This document shows positions 10,338 through 23,061 of a stretch of DNA of 64,000 nt, piece by piece. Each line of letters begins with the position of its first letter. Position 1 is the stretch's first letter. Source of the DNA: Channallabes apus (Eukaryota; Chordata; Actinopteri; Siluriformes; Clariidae); assembly GCA_030522415.1 (NCBI GenBank), contig CM060121.1, forward strand, positions 8,723,976 through 8,787,975, in the 5' to 3' direction. Position numbers and translations under genes: made by a program. The notes under the pieces were generated by a model. It did no database searches, was not told the DNA's origin, and saw only the letters and a list, made by a program, of their open reading frames with translations.

Positions 10338-11460
10338 ACCCTCACCAGCCACTTCATTAGGTACACCTTGCTACTGTAATACTACTGTACATTGGACCCC
10401 TTTTGCCTAGCATTGCGTGGTCTTAAAAACATCTAAAATGTGCAGGAATTTCCCGTTCCACCACATCCCTAAGGTACTGGATTGAGATCTGGTGACTGTG
10501 GAGGCCATTTGAGCACAGAGAACTCGTTGTCATGTTCAAGAAACCAGTTTAAGACATGGCACATTATCCTGTGGTCATAAAGAGTTAAACATGGTCAGCA
10601 ACCATATTGATATAGTCTGTGGCATTTAAACGATGATCAATTGGTGCTGAGGAAAATCTCCCACACACCATTACACCACCACCACCAGCCAGACTGTTGT
10701 TACTATGGTCCCGTTGGATCCATGCTTACACATCGTTTACACCAAATTCTGATCATACCATACAAATGTTTAAGCATAAATTGACACTCATTAGGCCATT
10801 CAACATTTTCCCAATCTTCTATTGTCCAATTTTGGTGAACCCATCTGTAGTGCTTTAACATTTTGCCATCAAGGATGCTTTTTTGCATACAGTACATCAG
10901 TTATGAGATGAGATGTTATTTGTGTTCCGGGTGCCTTTCTATCAGCTTAAACCAGTCTGGACATTCTCCCCTAAACTCTGACCTCATCCCGAGAACTACC
11001 AATCACTGGATATTTTCTTTTTTCCCCCACTGTTCTCTGTAAACCTGTAAAAGGCTTGTGAGTGAAAGTGGCAGTAGATCAACAGTCTCGGAAATACTCA
11101 GACCAGCACGTCAGCAACCATGCTATACGCTCAAACCCACATAAATGACCCATCTCCCCCATCCAGATGCCTGTTTGAAACTCAGCAGATTATCTTGACC
11201 ATGTCTTGTTGTTGGTCTTTCGGCTGCTCCCGACAAGGGGTCGCCGCAGCGGACTATCCAGTCCGCACTACAACTTGGCACAGTTTTTACGCCGGATGCC
11301 CTTCCTCACGTAACCCTCCCATTTTATCTGGGCTAGGGACCGGCACTTGACCATGTCTACATGCTTAAATTCATTGAGTTGCAGTGAGTGAATGGCCAAT
11401 TCAATATTTGCATTAAGAGAGATGTAGAGCAGGCGTGCCTAATGAAATGGCCGGTGAATG
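10338..11460 (-). mobile_element. Tc1-like element with nested SINE
   Basis: Left end CTCACCAGCCACTTCATTAG, right end CCTAATGAAATGGCCGGTGA. The minus strand at 10897-10703 keeps HQNWTIEDWENVEWPNE and the DPTGP region of the transposase. It is interrupted by a SINE at 11207-11346. Same family as 3259-3775. Dead. Confidence 0.75.
11207..11346 (+). mobile_element. short SINE inserted in a Tc1-like element
   Basis: Contains CGGCTGCTCCCGACAAGGGG, TCGCCGCAGCGGA and TTTACGCCGGATGCCCTTCC, a very common fish short repeat. It is flanked by a perfect 12-bp duplication TTGACCATGTCT (11195-11206 and 11347-11358), which dates it as younger than the Tc1-like host element. Confidence 0.8.
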
Positions 11461-11846
11461 CATTTTAAAATACTATGGTTCTACAATTTATAATACCTGT
11501 TCAACACAATACTTTTAGTATACTGTATTTTACACTGAATCCTTATACATGACTATCTAACACGTTACTTTGGATAAGGCATCATAATATTTCATTATGC
11601 TGTGCAAATATATTACACTGACACTTTATCGTATATATTTATTTATATAAGCTTCTTTGTCATTTTTTATTATAATATGCTACTACTGTATACTGTATAT
11701 ATATATATATATATATATATAAATCTTTATAAATAGCATAATACACTGTTGTACAACTGTTGTACAATATTGGCAACCTACCCTGCTATTAATCACTGAC
11801 TGATGATTAATTAAGCTATGTCATTTATGCATCTGTGTGCCTGCAG

Positions 11847-11951
11847 GATTACAACAAAGCTTCACTGATTATTATTATGGGAGAGGCAACACTTAAACTC
11901 CAGACAAACAGATCAACCATCCATCTGGACAGTAAAACCAGTAACGTGACG
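11847..11951 (+). CDS. itga3: itga3 exon, juxtamembrane ectodomain
   Basis: 105-bp (35 codon) exon, acceptor GCCTGCAG, donor ACG|GTATGT. It reads DYNKASLIIIMGEATLKLQT and NRSTIHLDSKTSNVT. It starts at the same DY residue position as the mammalian exon and keeps two N-glycosylation sequons (NRS, NVT when joined to the next exon's F-S). Confidence 0.88.
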
Positions 11952-12083
11952 GTATGTCTTTCTCTCTGCTTTTTTTTAGTTTTTTTTTACTTCATCGCTG
12001 AATACGACATGACACGCTTGACATAAAGTAACATGACTATGAACGGTTGTGTAAACTGCAACCTCCTCGCTTTACGCCTTCAG

Positions 12084-12209
12084 TTCTCTGTAGAGGTGAC
12101 TCCTGCCATTCAGGATGAGGTCGAATATAAAGTTCCGCTGTGGATCATTATCGTCTCGGCTCTAGCTGGAGTGCTCCTGCTCGCCCTCATCGTCGTGCTC
12201 CTGTGGAAG
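12084..12209 (+). CDS. itga3: itga3 exon, transmembrane helix
   Basis: 126-bp (42 codon) exon, acceptor CGCCTTCAG, donor AAG|GTATGT. It reads FSVEVTPAIQDEVEYKVPLW followed by a hydrophobic stretch of about 23 residues (IIIVSALAGVLLLALIVVLL) and WK. This is the single membrane span of an integrin alpha chain. The WK end joins CGFFRR in either tail exon to give the WKCGFFRR membrane-proximal motif that clasps the beta subunit. Confidence 0.95.
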
Positions 12210-12689
12210 GTATGTACACTAATCAGAAAATATTAAAAACAAATATCCTCCTAGGGACACTCGATTAGCGGTTGTTGTTTATGGAAGAGATGCTGAACAT
12301 TTATTGGAGGCATCAGAATCAAATCCACCTCATTAGGAGTTAATAAACAGCAATTACTGCACTGTGTTGTTGTTTGTATTTTCACCACAGGAGGTTTTTA
12401 GGATTAGTCGCAGGCCTGTGAGTTACTGCTCCAACGTACTCTAGGTACTTTTTCTGGGAGCAAGTGGTTTTTGTTGATTTAGCTAGCTGAGCAGAGATGG
12501 CCCGGCATTAGTGATAAAAAGGGAGCATTTTATTCACTCATGTGTTTTTGTTTGTTTATGAGTGGATGGTAGAGATGTAACATATTTGACCTTATTTGAA
12601 TTTGTATCCATTCATGCATTTGTATTTTTATTTGCACCGGTATGCAATGTTTTCCAGCATATTTACTTGCTATTTGGATACAGTAGGTA

Positions 12690-13213
12690 GGTATGAGGGC
12701 CATTCAAGTCAAACTAGGACTTTTAGAATCGACATTTACAGAAGACTGTACGTAGTGAGACTCTTAACCGCAGTAAAACATTTGAATAGTGCAAATGTTT
12801 CAAAGAAGGCCATACATCCATGAAAAACGATCCCAGCCGAGGTGGCTCGTAGCCCACTGCAGTCGCTCCTTCGCAGATTCATCGAGTGGAACGTCTGATC
12901 CTTGAAAATCGACCCATAATTTTTCGCCAGCTTGGAAGAGACACGTATGTCTGTGAGGACTGTACACATCATCATTCACCAATTACACACTACATGAATT
13001 TGATTATTGCCACATTTACTCTTCAGTCCTGGCATTTCTCCAACCTGTTTTTACAAGTTTGGGTCGTTAAGGCAGTTCCCGGGAGGCTAGTGTTACAGAC
13101 ATGAAGCATACGGTCTGATCATGGGTTTGGCGTACTGAGGAAACTTTCTAATAAAGGGAGATTTAACTTATTTTATTCTACACAATCTAAAGTCCCGGTT
13201 TGACTTGAACACA
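12690..13213. mobile_element. mariner-type MITE, copy 2
   Basis: Ends are GCCATTCAAGTCAAACTAGG and CCCGGTTTGACTTGAACACA, an imperfect terminal inverted repeat. No transposase frame. Lies in the itga3 intron between the transmembrane exon and tail A. Confidence 0.7.
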
Positions 13214-13271
13214 TCTGTGCATGTATTTGATTGGAACCTGAAGTGAGTGTCCCTGTCCATGGAAACGGAAA

Positions 13272-13273
<2 letters not shown>

Positions 13274-13343
<70 letters not shown>
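13274..13343 (+). repeat. (TG)n microsatellite, about 35 repeats
   Basis: Uninterrupted TG dinucleotides about 400 bp before itga3 tail exon A. It is the longest TG tract in the window. The short GATA/GACA tract at 13560-13590 is a second microsatellite. Confidence 0.95.
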
Positions 13344-13344
<1 letters not shown>

Positions 13345-13559
13345 GGGGGAGTTGCAGGTAGAAATGTAATTTCTGTCTGTATGATGAGACAGTTCCTCAA
13401 CCTCAGCTACCTCATTCAAGTTTGTATTTGGTCTTAACATAAGATGTGGGCTGAACTGTTGTTTTTGTTTTTAATCTAGCGAACTGATTTATTAGTATTT
13501 CTATTTGACCTTGTCTTCACTGTTTTCTAACATATTTACTTGATACTTTTTAGATACAG

Positions 13560-13592
<33 letters not shown>

Positions 13593-13739
13593 TTCCAGAC
13601 TATGACAGATGAAAACTGACCCCATCCTCCCTAACGTTGTCCCATTTATGATCATGTTGAGTTTGTGGAGCTGTACTTAACTGTTGGTGACAATTGCTTT
13701 TTTTTTTTTTTTTTTCATTTAACCCCTTTCTTTCCTCAG

Positions 13740-13850
13740 TGCGGGTTTTTCCGGAGAGCGAACACTAGAGAGATTTATGAGGCGAAGTCACAGAAGGCTC
13801 AGATGAAGACACAGCCGTCTGAGAAAGACAGACTAACAGAGGAGGAATGA
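13740..13850 (+). CDS. itga3: itga3 alternative last exon A (cytoplasmic tail A)
   Basis: Acceptor TTTCCTCAG behind a strong T-rich tract; open from [20 protein letters not shown] through [16 protein letters not shown] to TGA at 13848-13850 (36 residues). It corresponds to the alpha-3A tail of mammals (CGFFKRARTRALYEAK...SETERLTDDY from memory). GFFRR is the canonical alpha-chain motif. An AATAAA lies at 13923-13928, about 75 bp past the stop. If used, it would terminate A transcripts before the B exon is made; in mammals A/B choice is mainly by exon skipping. Use of this signal is an inference. Confidence 0.92.
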   Translation, partial: CGFFRRANTREIYEAKSQKAQMKTQPSEKDRLTEEE

Positions 13851-14739
13851 TGATCATGCAGACTAGATTACTGTATTACTGGGTAAAAAAACAAACAAAC
13901 AAACTAAGACTTCCTCCTGCAGAATAAAACACGCTTCTCTGATCTGCTGCTTTCTTCTTTCAGTTCTTACGCTTTTTCTTATCCTGGGTGCAGCAGCATA
14001 GGACGGTCGTCTCCGGTTTCAAAATGGATTTCACTCGGAATGTCGATAATATTTGGTCGCTAAATAGTACTTTTTTCTTTTAAAAAAATGCAAAACGATA
14101 GTGTGTATTACATCTTTCTTGTTACTATAACAACTGACCACTGCCTGTTGCTGTGAGTCAAAGAATATTATTGGACTATGAAATGTAAGAGTTACTAGCC
14201 TTTGGACACAACCAAAGCTGTGAACAGATTTACTCACAGTGTCATCATTTATTCTGCACATGCTCTCTCACTCCGCCTTTATGCACAGCACAACTGTTAT
14301 GCCTTGGTCTAAATGTTACTTAGGAAGCGTTAGCCATATTCAAATTCAGGATGCGCGTCGCTTTTTTATGGGACGAACTATTCGGTGTGTAGTTTAGTTC
14401 TCTGTGGTTGCAAGATCGTTCTTAACCAGAGGGTGTTTTTTTTAACAGTGTGGAATGCATCAGCTTTAAACACAAGTGCTTACCTTTAAGCCCGAAAACA
14501 ATGAGCAATAGAGAACATAGATTAAAGAAGGTAATTTTTTTTCTTAACTGTCAGAAAGCAAAGCAAGCAAAAGCAAAGTAAAAGCAAGAAACGATGATGA
14601 TGACAAGATGGCAAGCATTTAAATTAAAATCCAATAGAAATATAGTATATTGGCAGTGTACAATATCGCAGCATTAATAGTTATAACTATAAGCGCAAAT
14701 CACAAATGCTCAAAACTCTCATAAAAAATATGCCTTTCA

Positions 14740-15189
14740 GCAGTGGTAAGTGGCGCAGTGGTAAAGTGCTCGCCCTATCATCCGGACATCGCTGGTTCGA
14801 TTCCCGGGTGATGCTGCAACCTCTCACAGCCGGACGTCTAGAGAGAGCTGATTGGCCGAGCTCTATCAGAGGGGAGGGATGAGAGCTCCTTAGTGCTCCC
14901 ACACTAATCACGGCTCTACAGCCAATCAGGGGCGTCTGTGAGCTCACGCAAGCGGAAAGAACGGATAACGCCGTCCTCCCAGTGTGTTATGCCGCCCCCA
15001 ACTGTGCGCGAGCGAGCAGTTCGAAAAGATGTGGTCGGCTGGCGTCACGTGGTTCGGAGGAGACACTTCGGGTCTTCGGCCCTCCCGACTGAGTGGTACT
15101 AGTAGTAGTAATGTGGGAGCCCCCTAGTGATGGGGAGGAATTGGACACGACTTAATTAGGGAGAAAATCGGGGGGGGGGGGGAATGTAT
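14740..15189 (+). mobile_element. second SINE family, complete with 12-bp duplication
   Basis: The head GGCGCAGTGGTAAAGTGCTC and B-box GGTTCGATTCCC are tRNA-like. The tail region GTGGGAGCCCCCTAGTGATG then GGGAGGAATTGG ends in a G-run. A 12-bp direct repeat ATATGCCTTTCA flanks it (14728-14739 and 15190-15201). A piece of the same tail occurs inside the hAT elements of the ca10 intron (43898-43955 and three other copies). Confidence 0.85.
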
Positions 15190-15480
15190 ATATGCCTTTC
15201 ATTAGTTATTATTCAATATCTTATAGCACTCGATCCAGTGCGTCCAATTATTATTTTTTTTGTTGATTATTTGTCAATTGTGCACATGACTTAAAAGGAT
15301 AGTTCGGGGTTTTTCCAAGTAGGTCTTTAATCAGATCTGAGGTGCATATAAGCTCCTTAAAATAGGTCTTGGTCGTTATAAATTTTGTCATTAGGTTTGT
15401 CACCCGGAAAGTGAATCAAACAGCTAGTTACAGTAAAAGAAAAGAGTTAAATTTGTGCTAAATATACGTATATACGTATA

Positions 15481-15750
15481 TGCGCGGTGGCTTAGTGGTT
15501 AGCACTGTCGCCTTGCACCTCCAGGTCTTGGGTTTGATTCTCGTGTTTGGTCTGTGTGCATGGAGTTTGCACATGTTCTCCCTGTACTTGGTGGGTTTCC
15601 TCCCACATGCAAATTAGGCTAATTGGCGTTTCAAAATTGCTCATAGTGTGCCTACCACGGTTGTAAAAATGGGAATAAAAATGATGGTCAACGTTGGCCT
15701 CCAGAGTCCCTAGTTGGACTACAAAGGTTCCTAGATGGATGGATGGAAAT
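15481..15750 (+). mobile_element. SINE, degenerate
   Basis: GCGCGGTGGCTTAGTGGTTA GCACTGTCGCC head and a shortened core, diverging after 15650. Same family as 5484-5867. 15750-17440 holds no gene or clear repeat that I recognise, apart from AT-rich sequence. Confidence 0.7.
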
Positions 15751-17439
15751 TCACTGTACTGTATATATGATATATACAGTATGTATATTATACTAATCCC
15801 TGCCCAGTTTAACTCAGTGGGATTGCTGAAGCTTCATACGAGTATCAGCTGAACTTTGGAATGTATTTTTCAGAGCAGGAAAATTTGTAGCAACCAAGAC
15901 CTATGGTAATGTACTTATATCCACCTCATTTTTTTATTCAAGACAGACTTGAAAAAACTCGAACTATCCCTGTAATGTGGCCATGAGACATGCACAAGTA
16001 GGCGTTTTTGTCATGCTTTTGATTTGCTATCAGGGGTTGTTGAATTATAACAATAATTCCACTGATTTTTTTTTTTGTTTATTCAGTGTGGTTTCCTGTA
16101 AAGAAAACATGTCCTTGGTGTGAAGAATAAGAAGAATGAGTGCTGAGATAGTTGCATTACGCTTAATAGTGCTTCTGGCTTAAACTGATATCGCTGAAGA
16201 AAGAAATAATCCATGGTCAGGATTCTATACAACCACACCTCTGTTTGAGGCGAACTCCGTCTAGTCGGTCGATCTGTATGAATGGCATCAGGCCCGTTTT
16301 CAGTGAGAGCCCTATTCGCTACTCAGTTCAGAATACAAAATGAGGATTTGTCAGTTACCATTAAAACTCCAAACCTTTCTGTGCTGCCATCCATCCTTCT
16401 CTCTCACTTTAGGTCTAAATAGTGTTAATTATCATGGATTTACATTGTTGTGATATCATAAGTTACCCCCCTTACTTACTGTACATATGTTGTCCTAACA
16501 GCTGTGTATCTTTTTTTTTATAATTAACTATTATTACACTGCCTCTTCACTCTTTTTCACCTTTAAGCTGCACCAAGACACTCACTTGCGTATCTGCATC
16601 TAAATCACTCACTGTTTCTGTACGCTGCCTCTGCTGGACATACCGACTAACTAAGTGATTGTTTTGCTTTAACATATCATATTTTCTCTCTGTGCATGTT
16701 TGTTTTTTATAACCAATAACCAGTGCATTAACAGGGTTTCACTGTGTAAGTTGTGCATCGTCCTGTAATAAGTAATCAATATGGAAATGGAACATGCAGC
16801 ACAGCAAGCAAATGAGCTTAGAATATGTTGTGGAGCTGAACAGTCGAAGACTGCATAAGTTGCATAAATTGTTAAACAGAACCAAAATATCCAATGATTA
16901 ATCATAATTATAAGTGTTTTCAGAATAGAACAAGTCAGAATTACCCTTCTTTTTTTTTTTTTTTTAAATAAACTGACCCAAGAAAGTATTGAGAATAATG
17001 TACTGTAAGCAAAAGAGCTTTTTATTCTCTTATCACTGCACCGATCACTCTTTTTATGCAGGTTTTTTTAAATCGCAACACATAATTTTTCTGAAATATT
17101 CAGAGATTTTGAAAAAACTTGTATTTATTTACTTTGTCTTCTTTACCACTGTGACCTTATCAGAAAAAGCCTCCAAAATAGCATTAAAATTCAGCATTAA
17201 AATATATAACGAAGCATGACTCTATAGACTGCTCAAGGGACCTTTCATAGGACATGCATTAGATGCAGGATATGCAGGCTGTGCGCAAATGAACCAACTT
17301 GCATGGCATATTAGTGGCTAATCTTTGATAACCACAATAAATACAATGTGTAAGATAAATAGATTAATAATAAATGTTATATAAAGGTTTATAATGTATG
17401 TGAAATGCAATTACTTACATTTATTATAGTATTAAAGTA

Positions 17440-19065
17440 TTGACAATTTTATTGTGCCTAAAATAACACACACAAAAGAAAATCTGACCGTTCATGTGTT
17501 TATTTAACATAAAAACCTCATAGTGCTATTGGAAAAGATATTTGAATCCTTGAGTTAATGACCACAAAAAGCTGAGTCAGGTATTAGTATACCTGGTGTC
17601 TTGTTAAGAAAATGAGTTTAGAGGTGTGTAAGAGCGCTACTTTGACTGATAAAAACAATTGTTGATTTACATAAAGCTGAAAAGGGTTATAAAAAGAGAT
17701 TTCAAAGACTTTCACCAGAAATTCACCAGTCTACAGTTAGACAAGGCGTCACGGTGTTGTAGTGGTTAGCCTTGCACCTCCAGGGTCCGGGTTCGATTCC
17801 TGTCTCCGTGTGAATGAAGTTTGCATGTTTTCCCCGTGTTTTGTGGGTTTCCTCCGGGTACTCCGGTTTCCGGCCACAGTCCAAAGACTTGCAGATTAGT
17901 CTAATTGCCATTCCCAAATTGCCCATAGTGTGTGAATGAGTGTGTGACTGAGTGTGTGACTGAGGGTATCTTTGTGTGCTCTGCTATGGATTGGCACACT
18001 GCCCAGAGTGTAACCCGGAGTGTGGCTACTCTACCAAGAAGTGGGCGGCCAGTCAAAATGACCCGAAGAGCACAACGAAGTCTCATCAGTGAGGTAAAGA
18101 AATAACACTGAGTGACAGCCAAAGATTTGAAGGCGTCATTGTAACTGGCTAACATCTCTGATCTGATCATGAGCCTGCAGCGCGTAAAACATTGAGCAAG
18201 CAGGGTGTCCATGGCAGGACACTACAAGGGAATCCACTGCTTACTAAGAAGTACATTGTTGTATGTCTATGTGCTTGGAAAAGAGCACATAAACACTCCA
18301 CGGCGGTATTGGCAAAATGTTTTGTAAAACTAAGATTGAACTATTTGGAAAGAACACGCAACACTACTTCTAACGTAAAAAGGCCACTGCATATCATCAT
18401 GAAAACATCCTCCCAACCATATTGTACTGTAGGGGGAGACATCATGATTTGTGTCTGCTTTGCTGCATCAGGGCCTGTCCAGCTTGCAGTCATAGGGGGG
18501 AGGATGAATTCCTAAGCATATCAAAGAATTCAGGATGAAGGATGTTTGTACGTCAGCTGAAACTCTGTAGAAGTTGGGGGATGTAACAGGACAATGACCC
18601 AAACAAAATCCGCTTTTTAGGTGGCCAAGTCAGAGCCCAGACCTCAACCCAATAGAGGGGCTACGGAGTGACGAAGAGAGTCATACATATGAGACGTCCA
18701 AAGAATCTGACAGAGCTAAGGCAGTTTTGCTAGGAAGAATGGGATAAAATTCCTCTTGAACAAGGTGCAGGTCTGATCCACAGATACAGGATGCGCCTGG
18801 TTGAGGTTATTGCTGCCAAGGGGGGTCAACCAGATATTAACTCCAAGGATCCACTTACTTTTTCCACGACCAATTTAAAATAAGTGTGTTCAATAAAGTC
18901 ATAAAAGACCAGGTTTTTCTTTGTTTTATTATTTTAGGCACATTATTTTTGTCAATATCCTTGACCTTGATGAAGATCAGATCACATTTTATGACAAATT
19001 AATTCAGAAAACCTCAAAATTCCCAAAGGTTCACATACTATTCATTGCCACTAAACGTATATATA
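17440..19065 (+). mobile_element. old Tc1-like transposon relic, interrupted by a SINE
   Basis: From about 18010 to 18850 the + strand follows a Tc1 transposase gene in broken frames: GGACAATGACCCAAAC (the DNDPK motif), AGACCTCAACCCAATAGAG (PDLNPIE) and GTTATTGCTGCCAAGGGGGG near the end. A SINE (17744-18010) sits near the 5' part. No frame survives. Confidence 0.7.
17744..18010 (+). mobile_element. SINE inside Tc1-like relic
   Basis: GGTGTTGTAGTGGTTAGCCT head, GGTTCGATTCCTGTCTCCG, ATGCAGATTAG-like body; same family as 5484-5867. It splits the older Tc1-like element. Confidence 0.75.
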
Positions 19066-19173
19066 TATATATAAAGAAAGATTCCTAAAATATTTAGTAG
19101 CATAAACATTTTTTTTTACTATTGTTATTTTTTTATTGTCCTTTTTTAAAATAGGCACAAACCTATTTTTGTA

Positions 19174-19665
19174 CGAGGGGTGATCAAGTCAAACCAGAGG
19201 TTTGTGTACAGAATAACATCTTTAGTCTCATAGAGTTATGAGATTAAAGACTATCTTAATTTTTTTATATAATCCTCTGCTACACTAATGCACTTATCCC
19301 AGAGTTTCACTGGTGCTTGATGTTCACTGTAGAATAATTTCTCATTACATTAGAGCCATGATTGGACTGCCTGCTTCACATCTGAAATGCTGGCCTCACA
19401 GCAACTCCTTTAAAGGCTTGGAGTAACTTTGACAATTCCCAGCTGAGTTTCCGTAATGTGCACGCGGTGCTGAAAGTTTACTGCAGTGGTCTCCGAGCCA
19501 TAGTGGGCTCTGAGCTGGAACGCACGTGTAAACTTTAAAAACGTCTGCACCATTCAAATGCTTTTCTACAACAATAAGTGTCATCCCCATATTATGCTTG
19601 TAAATATTAATAATTTTTATGACTTCATTCACAAGTCCCGGTTTGACTTGAACTCCTCTTGTATA
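19174..19665. mobile_element. mariner-type MITE, copy 3
   Basis: Terminal inverted repeats GAGGGGTGATCAAGTCAAAC and GGTTTGACTTGAACTCCTCT are the best preserved of the four copies. No transposase frame. Confidence 0.75.
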
Positions 19666-19669
19666 GTTG

Positions 19670-21010
19670 AAGTTAATTTAACAGTACCTAACTAAGAACT
19701 AGTATAACTCATAACAGATACCAACAAAGTTACGGAGTTATTTAAGTATGCAAGTCTGCTGATTAGAAGATTGTTATTAAATACTTCCGTGTAAGACTAG
19801 TACCCATCGTTGATGGTTAAAGAATTTTTAGAAATAGTTAGAAATAAGCAGATCACCTTAACTGTAATCAGTGATATTATTAGTATCTTATTTTGAAGTA
19901 GATTAAATATGGCGCATACAGTAACTGTTCATAATATCGCTTTTCCTCAACATTTTGATCTCACTTAAGGTGCAGATTAAACTTCATTCAGTACTGCAAA
20001 AGTTTACATTCTGTAAAGAGGTTGATTTAAGACTTACCCACAGTTTGACCCATGTGCAGAACGCTGTCAAAACTTCCGGTTCATAATCTTGCACAAAACT
20101 TCAACTTCATTTCTGGTGCAAGATTCATTTTTCATATAGTACGTAAAAAAAAAATTTTCCCATGTTCGTTTGTGTTTTGTGAAGATTTGGGTGCCTTATA
20201 TGTGTATTACGGTAGTTTGGGTCTCTTCTGCATACTCTGTTGTGTGATGTACAGTATATAGCCACTCCCATCTTGAGGGAAAAAGCACTATATTTTCTAA
20301 AAAAGCGCTGGATGCTGTGAAGTAATCTGACACATAACTGCTCATAACATCCCTCCTACTAAATGATTTTTTTATTTTATTTATGGCCCACGTTTAACTT
20401 CGGGCAAATACAGAAGGACTGGCAAAGTTTCATTAAATTCTGTCCAGACAGTTTTGCATGATACAATGACAAAATCAGACATACAGCACAGAAAGACATA
20501 GAGACATAAAATTTTCAGAGACTTTCTGGTTTCGGATCCTCCAATGTATGAAACAGAAAGATATCATTGAACGAGTGAGTTCTGACGAATGTACAGATGA
20601 AACCATTCTTTTATTTATATACAGGAGATCCTGCCATGACCATTTAATTGTAAAACCTTTGTTTAGACATAACACATTTAAGGAGAATGAGCAAGCCACA
20701 ACAGACGACTACATTACAACAAAATGTACTACTTTTTTGCCTAAAAGGCCTAACACTAAACGTAAATTCAAATTAGCTGTTAGAGTTAACACTGACTTCT
20801 CAATACTAGTTTTGACATTTTGTGCAGTCAAAAACGTTGACTATTCATTAGGAAAAATGTAAACGTTTTAATTAGAATAAACAGGCATTTGCAGTGAGGT
20901 GCAACCTAACTTTTTTTTTTCTCTGTAACAGATTGAAAGCTGTTAATGTCATAATCACATTTACTCAGGATCCCTGCAGTCTTAGTTTCACCATGCAGTA
21001 TTTATTTGAT
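19670..21010. other. itga3 A-B intron, no recognised feature
   Basis: AT-rich intron sequence between tail exons A and B. Short open frames here look random. I see no conserved exon, repeat terminus or RNA gene. Confidence 0.6.
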
Positions 21011-21021
21011 ATCCTATGGAG

Positions 21022-21104
<83 letters not shown>
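21022..21104. repeat. (TA)n microsatellite
   Basis: About 80 bp of alternating TA. Similar tracts lie at 11699-11721, 29806-29856, 34342-34371 and 35995-36023; the last two border a Tc1 element, whose target is TA. Confidence 0.95.
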
Positions 21105-21105
<1 letters not shown>

Positions 21106-21897
21106 TGCATCTAATAGGGTGGATTTCAGATTTGGACCTCTTTGAATATTTTTTGACAGTTCTAGTTTTATTGTATCAGCGCAGGTAATTAGAAATGACT
21201 AGAACATTGTTTTGCATCAATAGTTTATAGTTAGCTATAAAGATGTTCCTAAAAGGTCATCATTATGATTTTTTTAACCTTCCCAACTGTCAAATGATTG
21301 CACCTTTTTACTTACTTTTTTGTAAACCATTTTTATTTGATATTATCCATAATATTGATAACTGCCAATCATTTAGCACATTCTGAACCTACAGGTAGGT
21401 GACACCTGATGCAGCACTGGAGGTCTATTGCAGGATGAGAAAAAGCAGGGTAGATCTGGTTTGTAAACAGAAAAATATAATTTCCCCATAAGATTTAGTA
21501 TCTTATTTTAATAATCAATTTCTAATAAGTTTCAATGCATATGACCATTCCATACAACAGTTAAATTTTTTTCTATTTTTTCCTTTTTTCTATTCTATTT
21601 TTCAGTGATTCTGATGATTATTTTATTTTTTACCAATTAAAATGGTATAAACCAATAATGTTTCATAAACTTTTCACTGCAAAGTCAGAGCTCACTTATT
21701 GATTAACTTGTACACCAGGAAAGGGCGCACTTGCTTGTTCTGGAAATGCCCTATATTGCACTTGTATTTTAAGCAGCCTGGTGTTTTATGAGGTCTTGTT
21801 ACTATTAGTTGCTATTTGTTATTAATTGTTAACCTGTGTACAACTATCAGTTAAGAAAAACATGCAAAATTTGCAACTCTAGTTGGTTGCTATATCA

Positions 21898-21938
<41 letters not shown>

Positions 21939-21940
21939 GT

Positions 21941-22427
21941 GGGCTGTACAGAAAGTAATGCAAAGGTGGGCAACATTTCTGTTGTTGTAACTGATGCACG
22001 TTGGTCAAATTGCACACGTCAGCAGAGTAGCTCTTCCTACTGTATATTATACAAAGGTATTACTCAACATTGTCTTCATCACTAGCCATGCATTTGCTCC
22101 ATTGTTGAACCCAACTCAAAAATCCTCCTTAAAAATCCATTTTGTCACATATGATAGTCTCGCACTGTGTGGTTTTTCTTTTTTTAAACTCTTTCATCCA
22201 ACTTGTCAATGGTGCCATCTCCGTAAACATTCTGCAGCACAGTGGGAGACCATCAGCTGCGAAAAAGGGGGTTTTTAAAGGGTACTCAAGAGTTGGGTTT
22301 AACAACGGCGCAAGAGCATCGCTTGTGATGGAGACTAATCTGAGCAGTACCTTTGAATAGAGAAAGAGTATCTCTATGCCATTTGAACAACTTACAACTA
22401 CCTTTTGCGTTACTTTTGGTACAGCCC
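21941..22427. mobile_element. mariner/Tc1-type MITE with GGGCTGTACAGAAAGTAATG ends
   Basis: The left terminus GGGCTGTACAGAAAGTAATG and right terminus GCGTTACTTTTGGTACAGCC form an inverted repeat with about three mismatches. Inserted at the end of a (TTA)n tract (21899-21935). No transposase frame. Confidence 0.75.
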
Positions 22428-23028
22428 TTGTATTATATCATATATAGAGCCTGCAGTTTTAACAGGGGCATGTAGACTTTTTATATCTATTGCATATGCA
22501 AAGATTAGTTGATCATAGATCATGTTGATCCACTCATTGGTTGGTGGTAGACCATCACCCAAAATGCATGAGCCTGTAATTTTATGCAGCATATTCACTC
22601 AGCAAAGGGAAAAATGAGTCATACTGCTCCTCCTTCACATTGGTCATTGCCACATCATTTTCTCTTTCTCTGTTATTTGCATAAAGTTTAAATCTAGTTC
22701 ATTGCCTTGCTCAGCACTGCTCACTTGACCTTGCCTATGGCCACATCGCCAACTGAAATGAAAATGAACCCTTTCAACCCTTTTTCCTCAACAAAGCACA
22801 CATGGTGTGAAACATTATCATTGATAATTGCATTTTAATGTCATCATGCATGACATTACCTTTAGAAACTTTCACTGTTCAGCTCTATAACAAAAAAAAA
22901 GAGTTTGGAAAACTTTAATCCTAATCAGGCTAAATGTTGTAGCATCATTTTGATTTTGCAGAACTGGTTGGGTTCTAAGCTTTAAAAGGCTGCACTTATG
23001 ACAAAGCACTCAACACTCTTTTTCTTTG

Positions 23029-23034
<6 letters not shown>

Positions 23035-23059
<25 letters not shown>
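23035..23059 (+). promoter_or_regulatory. itga3: (TG)n tract at the tail-B 3' splice site
   Basis: The pyrimidine tract before tail exon B is a run of about 12 TG repeats that abuts the TAG acceptor. In RNA this is a (UG)n tract, a binding site for TDP-43 and CELF-class proteins (established knowledge). A role in A/B choice is an inference. Confidence 0.5.
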
Positions 23060-23061
23060 AG

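Noticed and set aside
13168..13440. Open frames made of (Thr-His)n or (Val-Cys)n
   Set aside because: Translations of the (TG)n microsatellite. The same applies at 3901-4086, 23147-23329, 29737-29949 (Ile-Tyr) and 60356-60721.
20548..20862. 104-codon open frame in the itga3 A-B intron
   Set aside because: No conserved motif; codon content follows local AT bias; no acceptor or donor supports an extra exon.
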